Assembly (NCBI GenBank): GCA_018968815.1 | Contig: JAGWZL010000013.1 | Span: 1 to 44,533, forward strand | Direction: 5' to 3' | Source of the DNA: Verrucomicrobiota bacterium | GTDB taxonomy: Bacteria; Chlamydiota; Chlamydiia; Chlamydiales; SM23-39 | DNA length: 44,533 bases | Shown here: piece by piece, positions 18,201 to 26,960 of the stretch | Position numbering within the stretch: the first letter of the stretch is position 1 | Layout of the letters: the number at the start of each line of letters is the position of its first letter | Position numbers and translations under genes: made by a program | The notes under the pieces: generated by a model | What the model saw: the letters and a program-made list of their open reading frames with translations, nothing else | Database searches by the model: none | What the model was told of the DNA's origin: nothing

Positions 18201-19467
18201 ACGATTTAAAGAAGAATTTGCCCATGGCGGCAAGATTGGGCCGGCCATTGCCGCAGGCTATAAAAAAGCGTATAGCGCCATTGTCGATTCGAATGTGACG
18301 ACGATCATCGCGGCGCTGGTTTTGCTCAACTTTGATGCGGGGCCCATTAAGGGATTTGCCATTACCCTCATCATTGGCATCGTCTCTTCGATGTTCACGG
18401 CGCTTTTCATGACCCGTTACTACTTTGATGGCTGGGTGAAAAATCCAAAGCACAAAGAACTCAAGATGATGAGCTGGTTCCGCTCTACGTCGATCGATTT
18501 TCTCAAGCAAGCGAAGAGAAGCTTTATTGTGGCCGCTCTGATCATTGGGGTAGGCGGCTATTTAGTGTATGCGCAGCGCGCGACCATTTTTGGGATGGAT
18601 TTCACGGGCGGGTTTTCTTTGCAAGTGGAAATGACGCCTCAAGAGGGGCTCAATTATGTCGCAGCCGTGGAAGACGCATTGAAAGAAAAAGGGGCCAAAA
18701 GCGGCGATTTCCAAGTGCGCCAGCTGCACCCCTCCAATCACCTGCGCCTTCTCTTTGGGACGAGCATGCAGCAACCGGGCAAACCGTTCTTCGGGATGCC
18801 GCTTGTTTCCGACCAAAATGGCAATCCACGCAGCGATTGGGTGGTCAGCGCGCTGGGCGCCAAGGGGTTGACCTTGACCCCAAATGCAATGGACCAATTA
18901 GAGGCGAGCTGGACCGCAATGAGCGGTCAGATGTCTGACAGCATGCGGAATAACGCGCTGCTCGGTCTCCTCATTGCATTTGTCTGTATTTTCATCTACA
19001 TCGCGTTTCGGTTTGAATATAAATTTGCCGCCGCCTCGATCGTCTGTTTACTGCACGACGTGTTAATCACAATTGGGTTAATGGGGATTCTTCATCGCTT
19101 TGGGGTGCCTGTGCAGATCGATCTCAATACTGTGGCTGCGATCATGACCATTGTGGGGTATTCTTTAAACGACACGATCATCATCTTCGACCGCATTCGG
19201 GAAGAGATGCGTGTGACCAAACACCGCTCCTTATCCGCTCTTGTCAATCACGCTCTCAATGCAACGCTGAGCCGCACGAGCATCACATCGGGAACCACGC
19301 TGCTCGTATTGATTGCGCTCGTCGTCCTCGGAGGATCCTCCATTTTTAGTTTTGCGCTGGTGATGACTCTGGGAGTCTTCTTTGGCACACTCTCATCTTG
19401 GTATATTGCATCGCCCATGATGCTTTATTTTCATGGCAGAGAAGAAAGGGAGCTTGTACAGCATTAA
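15235..19467 (+). CDS. secDF: SecD-SecF fusion, Sec translocon accessory protein
   Basis: 1410 aa, the large fused form typical of Chlamydiae (CT448). It uses the proton gradient to help pull preproteins through SecYEG. TM1 is at ~9-30 and is followed by a very long periplasmic part. GLDLSGG near 587-593 is the SecD signature; P1-type sequence follows to ~900. The SecD TM bundle starts near 915 with GMAIDANVLVFERFKEE near 978. The SecF half begins near 1090 with FGMDFTGG near 1120 and ends in a second TM bundle with GYSLNDTIIIFDRIREE near 1308. AAAGG lies seven bases before the ATG. Confidence 0.96.
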   Translation: MEKQKKWQFFLILTVIALTLYNIFPTLFYYCKPLSSPITEQQGLDIAAALEQRVSQVEADSQEWIASFCRLIHVKPQSIEKDGQNFIVRFVKSEEAARFRKLLPRAGSLIPFVPAQLGLAPQETENVKEVIVSRQFAGPLRRDLFSYASKGSSLYRDIMLDRAAQIAYILAGPSEAAYALHSADPRVLEPLAFQIQTIAELEGSQKSIANRMAASFTQGPFGSKSQAVKSLIAAFENLRDQFKKWPEFAKKESLFIKAESYLKQHEALFAMGADPWSIGEIRSQLNQSQTLRFGPLNPLFSELSIDWSAEKILLKLHPDVNRAQVEQLLMNEAAKVARFTNESLAADENGYSIALHNVTGTTGLLVCHLDKLMASQSEEIATKLKNHWRPTHPDLSSLSIVDAASFETLSPDQKALSLQIHAPDEENRKLQILTHGLQHIANTYAEFPNSAPAQEFQSDFRHLVQLLQQNGFVPYQGEQQELIFEKRDPYLPLLAATREAFQVKGTQKYAFLELANLEQRIVNANRIDTQIHEDLMKWQDEYNAAQVSIQPGAKFDVPKPIRSVFLNNLSLSLKKYFRGDEKKVIRWGLDLSGGKTVQIELRDANNQLVKNDDEIKQGINELYNRVGKMGVSEVAIRQLGHHIVLDFPGAQSLSASELIKASSMYFHMVNEKFSSHTSPFAAAAQRFLQEVWNEAVIKNRKDPASIHEIAYKRLHSDSPSEVVRTLLEAGLVLQSPEHPTLGYAFDDTVSKIALIRGDQSEWLGQTHPLLIVYNNYALEGSQLGSVHASYDPGRGNFLSFSVSPSSVDRDGKTIDPRAILKSWTSRFCKDSVQGTPLEDFSKRRGWRLAVLLNDTVISAPTLEAEISDGGQISGRFSQREVTALVADLKAGSLSFTPHILSEKNVSPELGLKDRTQGIIATIIALLLVVGSMLAYYRFAGLVASVAVLFNLLILWATLQNINATLSLAGIAGIILTVGMAIDANVLVFERFKEEFAHGGKIGPAIAAGYKKAYSAIVDSNVTTIIAALVLLNFDAGPIKGFAITLIIGIVSSMFTALFMTRYYFDGWVKNPKHKELKMMSWFRSTSIDFLKQAKRSFIVAALIIGVGGYLVYAQRATIFGMDFTGGFSLQVEMTPQEGLNYVAAVEDALKEKGAKSGDFQVRQLHPSNHLRLLFGTSMQQPGKPFFGMPLVSDQNGNPRSDWVVSALGAKGLTLTPNAMDQLEASWTAMSGQMSDSMRNNALLGLLIAFVCIFIYIAFRFEYKFAAASIVCLLHDVLITIGLMGILHRFGVPVQIDLNTVAAIMTIVGYSLNDTIIIFDRIREEMRVTKHRSLSALVNHALNATLSRTSITSGTTLLVLIALVVLGGSSIFSFALVMTLGVFFGTLSSWYIASPMMLYFHGREERELVQH

Positions 19468-19531
19468 TTTGACCTCTTTCTTTTAAACACCCATGTCGTT
19501 AGACTCCAGGAGAAAATGGTCTCAGGAGAGT

Positions 19532-21265
19532 ATGTCATCGCAAACGGCAAAAAGCCACCAACCTCTATGGGTGTATCCTGAGAAAAACCCTCCGTTATTC
19601 CAACAAATTACGACGGAATTCAACATCCATCCCGTTACGGCGCAGATTTTGATTTCTCGTGGATTTAAAACGGTGGAGGAGATCCATGAATATCTGTACG
19701 CCAAACTCCCCCACCTGTTTGATCCGGATCTCTTTCCAGATATGGATAAAGCGGTGCAAAGAATCATCCATGCGGTCCATCAAAAAGAGATGATTTTAGT
19801 CTATGGAGATAACGACGTTGATGGGATGACAGCGGCTGTCCTACTCACCGAATTTTTGCGCGCCATTGGCGCGAAAGTGGTGTTTAACGTCCCCAATCGG
19901 GCCAGCTTAAAGAAAAGTCTGATTGGCGATGCTTTACAATTTGCTTTGAAGCATCAATGCAAATTGATGATTACGGTCGATTGCGGCATTACAGCGGCTA
20001 AAGAGATCCAAGAAGTCGTGCAGCATGGGATCGATGTGATCATCACGGACCATCATGAGCCCACATCTAAAATCCCCAATTGCGTGGCTACGCTGAACCC
20101 GAAACTGATCAATAGCACGTATCCCAACCGAGAGTTGACGGGCGTGGGCGTCGCCTTTAAGTTGGCGCATGCCATTACGAACCAGCTGATCGAATTGGAG
20201 GAGCCTGTCAAAATCGATCTCAAGAACTACCTGGATCTCGTAGCGCTTGGGACGATTGCCGATATGGGCGCCCTGAAAGGAGAAAATCGGATTCTCGTTC
20301 GATATGGGCTCAAGCAAATGAAGAAGATGAAGCGGGTAGGTCTGGCCAAGCTGATCGAAGTCAGCGACATGGCGCAAGGGGAGTTTTCTCCGGTGGAGAT
20401 TGCCTCCAAGGTCGCGCCTAAGCTCAATTCTCTAGGCCGGATTGCCGATCCGATTAAGGGCGTGGAGTTGCTTCTTCTGCGAGATAGCCATGAAGCGGAA
20501 ATGCTTGCGAAAGAGTTGGATTTGCATAACATCGAACGGCAAAAGATTGAAAAGGTGGCCTCCGACGACATTGAAGAATTCATGTTCCAGCATCCAGAAA
20601 TTGCCCAAGAAAAAGCGATCATTCTCTCATCAGAAAAATGGCATCCTGGCATTATTCCTATCATCGCCGCGCGCATTGCCAAGCAATACAACCGTCCCAC
20701 TCTCATCATTTCGATTGAAAAGGGGATGGGCAAAGGCTCGATCCGGACCATTCCAGAATTTCCCTTGCTGCATGTTCTCAAGCGCAATGAAGACTTGCTG
20801 GAGAATTTTGGAGGACACGACTATGCAGCGGGTCTCACCATCAAAGAAGGGAATATCCCCCTGTTCAGGCAGCGTTTTATCGAAGCGGCGGAGCGCGAAT
20901 TAAAAGAGCAAGATGTAGTGGCCAAACTGCATCTCGATGCCAAGATCCATTTTAACGATTTGACCTTTGATTTTATGGAATCGCTCAACCTGCTTGAGCC
21001 CTTTGGGCATGAAAATCCGCCCCCTATTCTCTATTGCGACGCGATGCAGATTTGGCCTCCAAAAGTCGTAGGCAAATACCATTTAAAGCTCTTTCTAGAG
21101 CAAGGCGACCGGATGCTGGAGGGGATCGGTTTCGGTCTCGCCGACCGGCGCGATCAAATCCGGCGCAAAAATATCCTGCTGCGCATTGCTTTCACACCTC
21201 ACATCAATCTTTTCCTCAATAAAGCCAGCATCCAACTCCAGATCAAAGATTTTCAATTGGTTTAG
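19532..21265 (+). CDS. recJ: Single-stranded-DNA exonuclease RecJ
   Basis: 577 aa from the chosen ATG. A 5'-3' ssDNA exonuclease of the DHH family, acting in recombination and mismatch repair. Motifs: DNDVDG near 91-96, VDCGIT near 150, TDHHEP near 171-176, GRI near 304, and GGHDYAAGL near 427-435 of the DHHA1 domain, followed by an OB-fold. The frame also has an ATG at 19493 (+13 residues) with no ribosome site; AGGAG just before 19532 decides the start. It follows secDF by 64 bp, as in C. trachomatis CT447/CT448. Confidence 0.95.
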   Translation: MSSQTAKSHQPLWVYPEKNPPLFQQITTEFNIHPVTAQILISRGFKTVEEIHEYLYAKLPHLFDPDLFPDMDKAVQRIIHAVHQKEMILVYGDNDVDGMTAAVLLTEFLRAIGAKVVFNVPNRASLKKSLIGDALQFALKHQCKLMITVDCGITAAKEIQEVVQHGIDVIITDHHEPTSKIPNCVATLNPKLINSTYPNRELTGVGVAFKLAHAITNQLIELEEPVKIDLKNYLDLVALGTIADMGALKGENRILVRYGLKQMKKMKRVGLAKLIEVSDMAQGEFSPVEIASKVAPKLNSLGRIADPIKGVELLLLRDSHEAEMLAKELDLHNIERQKIEKVASDDIEEFMFQHPEIAQEKAIILSSEKWHPGIIPIIAARIAKQYNRPTLIISIEKGMGKGSIRTIPEFPLLHVLKRNEDLLENFGGHDYAAGLTIKEGNIPLFRQRFIEAAERELKEQDVVAKLHLDAKIHFNDLTFDFMESLNLLEPFGHENPPPILYCDAMQIWPPKVVGKYHLKLFLEQGDRMLEGIGFGLADRRDQIRRKNILLRIAFTPHINLFLNKASIQLQIKDFQLV

Positions 21266-21267
21266 TG

Positions 21268-21320
21268 GAACCTATCCGAGTCAAATTTTTCATCGATTTT
21301 TCGGATTATTTTGACGTATG
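21268..21320. repeat. Half of a type III hairpin element (degraded)
   Basis: Starting GGAACCTATCC, with TTTTTCATCGA and then GGATTATTTTGA, it follows the complement of the right arm of the element at 39615-39782 (GAACCTATCC, TTTTTCGTCGA, GGATTATTTTGA). The partner arm is missing. It lies between recJ and the autotransporter gene. Confidence 0.7.
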
Positions 21321-21349
21321 ACAAAATTTGTTGTATCCCTTAATGGATT

Positions 21350-24148
21350 ATGCCGAAAAAATGGATCCTGATTGCTGTTCTTTTGCACACGGGGTGTTTA
21401 TATGCCGCCACCCCCGTCGACTCTACATGGAATGGGATGGCAGGAGATGGTCAATGGTTCACTGGCGGGAACTGGAGCCCCCAATCGGTTCCTCAAGCAG
21501 CGGGAGATACCGCAAATTTCAACGATCCTACGCCGACCGCTCCCACGACCATTACGATTACAGACGGCGGTGTGATATTAACGACACTGAATTTCGATTA
21601 CAGTATGAGCTATACAATCGCCCAAAATACGGGTGTTTTAGGTTTCTCTGGCTCCTCCGCTGCGCTCAATGTGACCACCGTCAATGGCAACGGTTCATAT
21701 ACAATCAACCCGAATATCGAGCTTCTCAGCGATCTTGCGATTATGCAAAATTCTCTAGGGAATTTAACCATCGTCGGCCAATTTTTGAACTCTGGCAGTG
21801 TCACGAAAAGCGGAATCGGAACGATGATTATACAAGCCGATAATTCTGGGTATGGGGGTTCGATGACGATCGAGGCGGGCACGGTCAGCGTATCGAATGA
21901 CAATGGTTTAGGCGGACCCAGCAACACTGTCACGATCGAAAATGGGGTTCTTTCTTACAGTAATACTACGAGCAGTTCACGCCCTTTTACTCTGTCAGGG
22001 AACGCAAGCATTCAAGCGGTTGCGGGCAAAACGGTCACCTTGGGGGGAGTGATTTCAGGTTCGGGTTCTTTAACGATCTCAGATGCAGGAACGATTATTC
22101 TGACAGCCGACAACCAGTATGTCAATACGACTATTTCTGTGGGTACCTTACAAGTGTCAAACGATAACAATTTAGGGGTCACTGCAGGCTCTTTAAACAT
22201 CGGCAATGGCCAATTAAACATCCCCGTTTCTACTGCGCGATCTGGAGCGATTACGGGGAATGCGACCATAAATAGCGCCAACGCCATTACTCTCAGCGGT
22301 CAGTTTAACGGAACTGGCAATTTGACCCTGACAGGAGGGGGCACATTTACACTGACCGGCGCTAACAGCTACTCAGGGCCCACATATGTGGGTACAGGTA
22401 CGAATCTTATCGGAACCACCACGAGCCTCACAAGCAGTATTACTTTACAGACGGGCACATCGACTGTCACCTTTAACCAAAACTTTGATGGATCCTATCC
22501 GAACACGATAGCGGGGCCTGGGGGCAGCCAGCTGACAAAATCTGGGTCTGGCAACATCCTCTTTTCAGGAAACAGCGCTGGCTTTGTGGGAGCGACCTCC
22601 ATCAGCGCTGGCACGTTGACTGTGAATGGTTCTCTTGCGGGCTCTGCCACCACGGTGTCATCGGGCGCAACGTTGGCGGGGTTGGGCACTGTGGGTGCGA
22701 CGACGAATTCTGGGACGCTGGATCCGGGCATGGGAGATACGATTGGCACATTATCCATTAATGGAGCATTGATCTACACGGCTGGAGCCAGCACGAATAT
22801 CACCATTGCCCCTCTTGTCGCCGACCAAATCGCAGTGAATGGCTCCGCCACGATTTCAGGTCCTTTGGAAATCAATCCCATTCCCGCTTTCTATGGTTTT
22901 ACAGCACGGTATCCCATCGTCACCACTTCTACCGGCTTAACGGGCCCTTTTAGTTCTGTTACTTCGAGTGTCGCCGGTTTTTTTCCTTCTGTGACCTATA
23001 CCGGCACTGAGGCGATCCTGAGCATGCTGTTTGCAACCCCCTTTGCAGCCTTTCCTTTTTCGAATGAAAACACCGCTGCAGTGGGTCACAATCTCGATGC
23101 TCTTTTTGCAGCGGGTCAATTATCTGCAGATCTCTTAAGCATTTTAGACTCCTGGGTGGGACAGAGCAATGCGACGATCAACGGGGCCCTCGATCAAATG
23201 CATCCTGCGCAATATAGCGCTTTTACTGAAATGCAAGCGGAGGTGAATGGCCAGCTGATCTCTCTTTTTCACCGTCTGCCTTATCTATCTTGCACGTGCA
23301 GCTATCCGACTCGGTTTTGGATGGAAGGATTGGGCAACTCGCTGACTATGAAAAGTCATGGGATCGAACTGGGGTTTCAAGCCAATTCAGGCGGCCTTGC
23401 CTTTGGGTGGGATCGGCAAATCACCGATGAGTGCGTCTTGGGTGTGGGCGGCGCATGGACCGAAAATAGGCTCGATTGGCATGCGCATCGAGGTCATGGC
23501 AACATGACGGGCCTGTATGGAGGGCTCTATTTCGACACCCAAATCGAGCGCTTTTACATTGGCGCTGCGTGTCTGGCCGGCATGGATTTTTACAACACCT
23601 CTCGTCATATGGATTTTGTCATCACAGATCGGCACGCACATGCTGATTATCAAGCCGTCGACGTGACGGGGCAAATTGCGACGGCCTATCTTTTTGGCTC
23701 TCCGCAAGCATTCTTTTACCCTTATGCAAACTTTGACTATCTTTACGTGTACACTCTGGCTTTCTCTGAAAAGGGCGCGCAGGGTCTCGACTTACATGTA
23801 TTCAGCCAGCAGGACGGCACCTTACGCAGCGAACTGGGGCTAGGCCTTCAAGTGCAAGACGTGAATGCTGCGGAGACGATCTGTATTTCTCCTCGTATCT
23901 CTTTGGGTTGGGTGAATATGTGTCCGGTCCAGCGGCCTAAATGGAGAGCGACCTTTGCGGGGGCTTCCATCCCTTTCTCAGTGGTGGGGTGGGACGAAAC
24001 CTGGAATCTTTTGAACATCGATTTTGCCCTTTCGGTTTCCTTTCAAACCTTCAGTTTTTTGATCGATTACAACGCCGAATTCTCCCCCAACGCGGAAACA
24101 ACCCTCACCAATCAGCACGGAAATCTCCGCTTCTCCTGGCAATGGTAA
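21350..24148 (+). CDS. Type V autotransporter with autotransporter-associated beta-strand repeats
   Basis: 932 aa. A signal peptide (MPKKWILIAVLLHTGCLYAA) is followed by the NWSPQSVPQAAGDTANF segment common at the start of such passengers. A Gly/Thr/Ser-rich beta-helix passenger runs to ~640 with repeated G(T)LxVSNDNxLG and GSGSLTISDAGTIILTADN units (the PF12951 type). From ~655 (FWMEGLGNSL) to the end is the outer-membrane beta-barrel, closing with the aromatic FSWQW. It should be surface-exposed, probably an adhesin. It lacks the GGAI/FxxN repeats of chlamydial Pmps, so it is a different class. It sits between recJ and euo, which are neighbours in C. trachomatis, so it was inserted there. 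The start has no clear ribosome site. Confidence 0.9.
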   Translation: MPKKWILIAVLLHTGCLYAATPVDSTWNGMAGDGQWFTGGNWSPQSVPQAAGDTANFNDPTPTAPTTITITDGGVILTTLNFDYSMSYTIAQNTGVLGFSGSSAALNVTTVNGNGSYTINPNIELLSDLAIMQNSLGNLTIVGQFLNSGSVTKSGIGTMIIQADNSGYGGSMTIEAGTVSVSNDNGLGGPSNTVTIENGVLSYSNTTSSSRPFTLSGNASIQAVAGKTVTLGGVISGSGSLTISDAGTIILTADNQYVNTTISVGTLQVSNDNNLGVTAGSLNIGNGQLNIPVSTARSGAITGNATINSANAITLSGQFNGTGNLTLTGGGTFTLTGANSYSGPTYVGTGTNLIGTTTSLTSSITLQTGTSTVTFNQNFDGSYPNTIAGPGGSQLTKSGSGNILFSGNSAGFVGATSISAGTLTVNGSLAGSATTVSSGATLAGLGTVGATTNSGTLDPGMGDTIGTLSINGALIYTAGASTNITIAPLVADQIAVNGSATISGPLEINPIPAFYGFTARYPIVTTSTGLTGPFSSVTSSVAGFFPSVTYTGTEAILSMLFATPFAAFPFSNENTAAVGHNLDALFAAGQLSADLLSILDSWVGQSNATINGALDQMHPAQYSAFTEMQAEVNGQLISLFHRLPYLSCTCSYPTRFWMEGLGNSLTMKSHGIELGFQANSGGLAFGWDRQITDECVLGVGGAWTENRLDWHAHRGHGNMTGLYGGLYFDTQIERFYIGAACLAGMDFYNTSRHMDFVITDRHAHADYQAVDVTGQIATAYLFGSPQAFFYPYANFDYLYVYTLAFSEKGAQGLDLHVFSQQDGTLRSELGLGLQVQDVNAAETICISPRISLGWVNMCPVQRPKWRATFAGASIPFSVVGWDETWNLLNIDFALSVSFQTFSFLIDYNAEFSPNAETTLTNQHGNLRFSWQW

Positions 24149-24173
24149 TCAGATAATAATTATTTGAATAAAA

Positions 24174-24202
24174 GACAAAAAAATCGCCCAGATCGGGCGA
24201 TT
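24174..24202 (-). terminator. Intrinsic terminator of euo
   Basis: On the minus strand AATCGCCC and GGGCGATT form an 8-bp stem with a 5-nt loop, followed directly by a run of T. It lies 18 bp past the euo stop. Confidence 0.85.
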
Positions 24203-24220
24203 CAAAGAATCAATTGCATT

Positions 24221-24655
24221 TTAGCCAACTTTAGGTCTGCGGTTCAGGTAATTGTCTTGATAATTCCGAATGTCGTCGGTATGTATCACCCAAGCTGCTC
24301 CCTTCCGATGCGCCTTCATCAAACCTACTCGCGTAGCATAGTAGATCTTCTGAGCCGGTACACCCAAAATCTTCGCCGCTTGATTCACAGAATAATACCC
24401 CTTCCGATTATCAAACAATAACTCACCATCAAACATAGATTTCGTACGCGAATACTTATTCTTTCGGTACTCCTCTAAGTCATCTAAATGGATCGTCCAA
24501 CGGGTTGAATCTTTTGTCGCTTTCAGCTTCTTCTGCTTAATCGCAACATAGATCGCCTGCCGGGTCACATTATTGATTCGCGCTGCTTCGGTTATCGAAA
24601 CAACCTTCACCGAATCATTCTGCTGCCCTTGGCCCCATGTAGTTTCCGAATTCAT
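24221..24655 (-). CDS. euo: Euo, chlamydial developmental transcription regulator
   Basis: 144 aa. In Chlamydia, Euo is an early DNA-binding repressor of late genes in the developmental cycle. The C-terminal half has the family hallmark (LFDNRKGYYSV, QKIYYATRVGL, KGAAWVIH). The protein contains two similar excisionase/MerR-like helix-turn-helix units, residues 18-67 and 87-136, each ending in W.IH.DD...Y..N. It is shorter than the ~180-aa C. trachomatis protein as I recall it. GGAGG precedes the ATG with 9-bp spacing. A single-gene unit with its own terminator, divergent from tsp across 320 bp of AT-rich DNA. Confidence 0.9.
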   Translation of the reverse strand: MNSETTWGQGQQNDSVKVVSITEAARINNVTRQAIYVAIKQKKLKATKDSTRWTIHLDDLEEYRKNKYSRTKSMFDGELLFDNRKGYYSVNQAAKILGVPAQKIYYATRVGLMKAHRKGAAWVIHTDDIRNYQDNYLNRRPKVG

Positions 24656-24810
24656 GGTTCCTTTCCTCCAAAAATATTCATAAGCTCTTTTTATAACGAG
24701 TTACAACTCAAAATTTTAGGCTTTAGTAAAGCTTTTACTTTACAAAACCCTCGATTTTTTTGAAATTATTGTAATTTCGTTCTTTAAGTAACTATTATTT
24801 CATAATAACG

Positions 24811-24840
24811 AGTATAAATCAAACGTTTTTCTCATGTAAA
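24811..24840 (-). promoter_or_regulatory. Putative euo promoter
   Basis: Read on the minus strand, TTTACA (24840-24835) and TATACT (24816-24811) are 18 bp apart. This would give a ~150-nt leader. Within that leader, AGTAAAGCTTTTACTTTACA (~24725-24744) contains the half-sites GTAAAGC and CTTTACA of the 17-bp palindrome seen elsewhere, and may be an operator. Confidence 0.45.
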
Positions 24841-24915
24841 AACACAATTTTTCGGGATTCGCCGCGTAATTTTACAAATATTTAACACTCAGTAAGTTAT
24901 TTTCAAAATTTTTGG

Positions 24916-24946
24916 TTGGCATCAAAGTACCCCCATTGGTTATATT
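24916..24946 (+). promoter_or_regulatory. Putative tsp promoter
   Basis: TTGGCA (24916-24921) and TTATAT/TATATT (24940-24946), spaced 18-19 bp, lie about 30 bp upstream of the start codon. The rest of 24656-24976 holds no gene. Confidence 0.4.
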
Positions 24947-24976
24947 CGAGATTTGGTTTATAGGGATGAGCTGCCT

Positions 24977-26908
24977 ATGATGCGCAAGTGTCTTTTTCTC
25001 CTTTTATTCTTGGGATGGATGCTGGAGGCAAAACCTCCTCAGCTGACGATACGGGATGTCAAAACAAAAATTGAAGAGATTCTCAAGGCCCATGCTTCGT
25101 ATAAGACCCTCACGCCAGAGCTGGTAGAGAGAACGCTGCGCAATTTCTTGGATGAGCTGGACCCTACCAAGACCTATTTTTTAGAGGGCGAGGTAGCCGA
25201 GTGGCAGCATCCCACAGAGGAGTCGCTGCAAAAGTGTTTATCGGGATTGCGGGCTGGCAATTTCGCCTCTTTTCAAGACATCCACGCTCTCTTTCTGAAG
25301 GCGATGGATCGCCGTGCGATGATTGAGGCTGAAATCGCCAATCGGGAGCTGCCGAAGGGGGTCAAGAGCGAGGAATTTAAAGATCTCGCCTGGGCGGCCA
25401 GTTACGAGGAGTTGCTGACGCGCAATTTACGGATTAAAGCGCTGCAAATGGATGCGACTGAAAAATTAGGGGATGAGAACCGGAGTAAGTTTATTCAGCG
25501 GCTGAGTAAGCGCAGACTGAACAGAGAGCAAGAGCTGGCTGGCTCCTCTGAAGAGGAGCGGCGCAAGACGACATTGAGTTTAGTTCTGAAAGCGGTGACC
25601 GCTTCTTTAGACGCTCACACCAATTATTTTACGCCGAGCGAGGCGAATCAGTTTATGATCCAGGTGCAGCAGCGTCTTTTTGGCATTGGGGCGCAACTCA
25701 GGGATGATTTGGATGGGCTATCTGTGGTGCGGATTATTGAGAACAGTCCCGCAAGTCAAAGCAACAAGCTCAAAATGAACGACAAAATCATTGCGGTCAA
25801 TCAAGAGCCGGTGATTGGGTTAGAAATTGGCGAGGCCGTTGAGCTGATCCGAGGCGAAAAGGGAACACCCGTTGTATTGACTCTGTTGCGAGAAACGGGA
25901 GAGACGGAAAAGAAGACGGAAAAATTAGAAATTGAATTGATTCGCAATGAAGTGGTGTTAGAGGAATCGCGGCTCGAACAGAGCGTAGAACCTTTTGGCG
26001 ATGGAGTGATCGCGCATTTAAAGCTCTACTCCTTCTACCAAGACCCCAAAAACTCCTCGGCATCGGACATGCGCAAGGCCCTGGAGCAGTGCAAAAGAGA
26101 GCACAAACTGAAAGGGGTCATTCTCGATATGCGGAGCAATGCGGGCGGCCTTTTAACGCAAGCGGTGAGCGTCACTGGATTATTTATCAATAAAGGGGTT
26201 GTCGTATCGATCAAAGACAACACGGGGAAAGTGCAGCATTTACGAGAGGTGGAAGGAAAACCTGTTTGGGACGGCCCCCTGCTTGTTCTTGTGAACCGAG
26301 CCTCCGCATCAGCTGCCGAAATTGTGGCCCAAACCTTGCAAGATTACGGGCGGGCCATCATTGTGGGAGATGACCATACCTTTGGCAAAGGATCTTTTCA
26401 AACGTTCACGCTCGACCCCATCGTGAGCCCGAAGGTGAATCCTCAAGGAGAATACAAGGTCACTCGAGGAAAGTATTATACAGTTTCGGGGAAAAGCCCT
26501 CAGTTGACAGGGGTGATCTCTGACATTGAAATCCCCGGCATTCTCTCTCAGCTCGATATTGGGGAAAAGTTTGCCAAATTCCCTCTAGAAAACGATCAAA
26601 TTGAGCCCCACTTTGAAGATGATCTAGCCGATTTGTCTCCATTTCAGCGCATCCAATTGGGGCCCACCTATCGCAATAACCTGCAGGCGCCGCTGACCAC
26701 CTACTCTTCTTATATGGACGCTTTGAAGAAGAATTCGAAAGCGCGGATTCAGGCAAATAAAAATTACCAAAACTTTCTCACGGAAATTCAAAAAAAGAAT
26801 TTTGATTCTGAGCCGATCGAACTCTTTGGCCAAACGGATCTCCAACACACAGAAGCGCTCAATGTCATGAAGGATCTCATCTTCTTGATGAGCCTTGAGA
26901 ATCGTTAG
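24977..26908 (+). CDS. tsp: Tail-specific (C-terminal processing) protease, S41 family
   Basis: 643 aa. A periplasmic serine protease of the Prc/Tsp type (CT441-like). A signal peptide ([18 protein letters not shown]) is followed by the N-terminal Tsp domain, a PDZ domain at ~230-310 (FGIGAQL... [19 protein letters not shown]), and the S41 core at ~375-490. Catalytic Ser lies in [10 protein letters not shown] (~441-450) and Lys in GKGSFQ (~470). A C-terminal Tsp-type extension ends the protein. ATG at 24977 is chosen for the signal peptide; the upstream frame could begin only at TTG. It is followed by gltX after 52 bp. Confidence 0.92.
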   Translation: MMRKCLFLLLFLGWMLEAKPPQLTIRDVKTKIEEILKAHASYKTLTPELVERTLRNFLDELDPTKTYFLEGEVAEWQHPTEESLQKCLSGLRAGNFASFQDIHALFLKAMDRRAMIEAEIANRELPKGVKSEEFKDLAWAASYEELLTRNLRIKALQMDATEKLGDENRSKFIQRLSKRRLNREQELAGSSEEERRKTTLSLVLKAVTASLDAHTNYFTPSEANQFMIQVQQRLFGIGAQLRDDLDGLSVVRIIENSPASQSNKLKMNDKIIAVNQEPVIGLEIGEAVELIRGEKGTPVVLTLLRETGETEKKTEKLEIELIRNEVVLEESRLEQSVEPFGDGVIAHLKLYSFYQDPKNSSASDMRKALEQCKREHKLKGVILDMRSNAGGLLTQAVSVTGLFINKGVVVSIKDNTGKVQHLREVEGKPVWDGPLLVLVNRASASAAEIVAQTLQDYGRAIIVGDDHTFGKGSFQTFTLDPIVSPKVNPQGEYKVTRGKYYTVSGKSPQLTGVISDIEIPGILSQLDIGEKFAKFPLENDQIEPHFEDDLADLSPFQRIQLGPTYRNNLQAPLTTYSSYMDALKKNSKARIQANKNYQNFLTEIQKKNFDSEPIELFGQTDLQHTEALNVMKDLIFLMSLENR

Positions 26909-26960
26909 TGAAAAAAACTCCTCGGATTGTCAAAATAGAAGCAGTTCAGAGGAAAAAACT

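Noticed and set aside
19493-19531. Upstream start of recJ at 19493
   Set aside because: No ribosome site precedes it, whereas AGGAG stands directly before the in-frame ATG at 19532. The extra 13 residues do not resemble RecJ.
24157-24220. Terminator for the autotransporter gene
   Set aside because: The hairpin here has its T-run only on the minus strand, so it belongs to euo. On the plus strand it lacks a U-tract.
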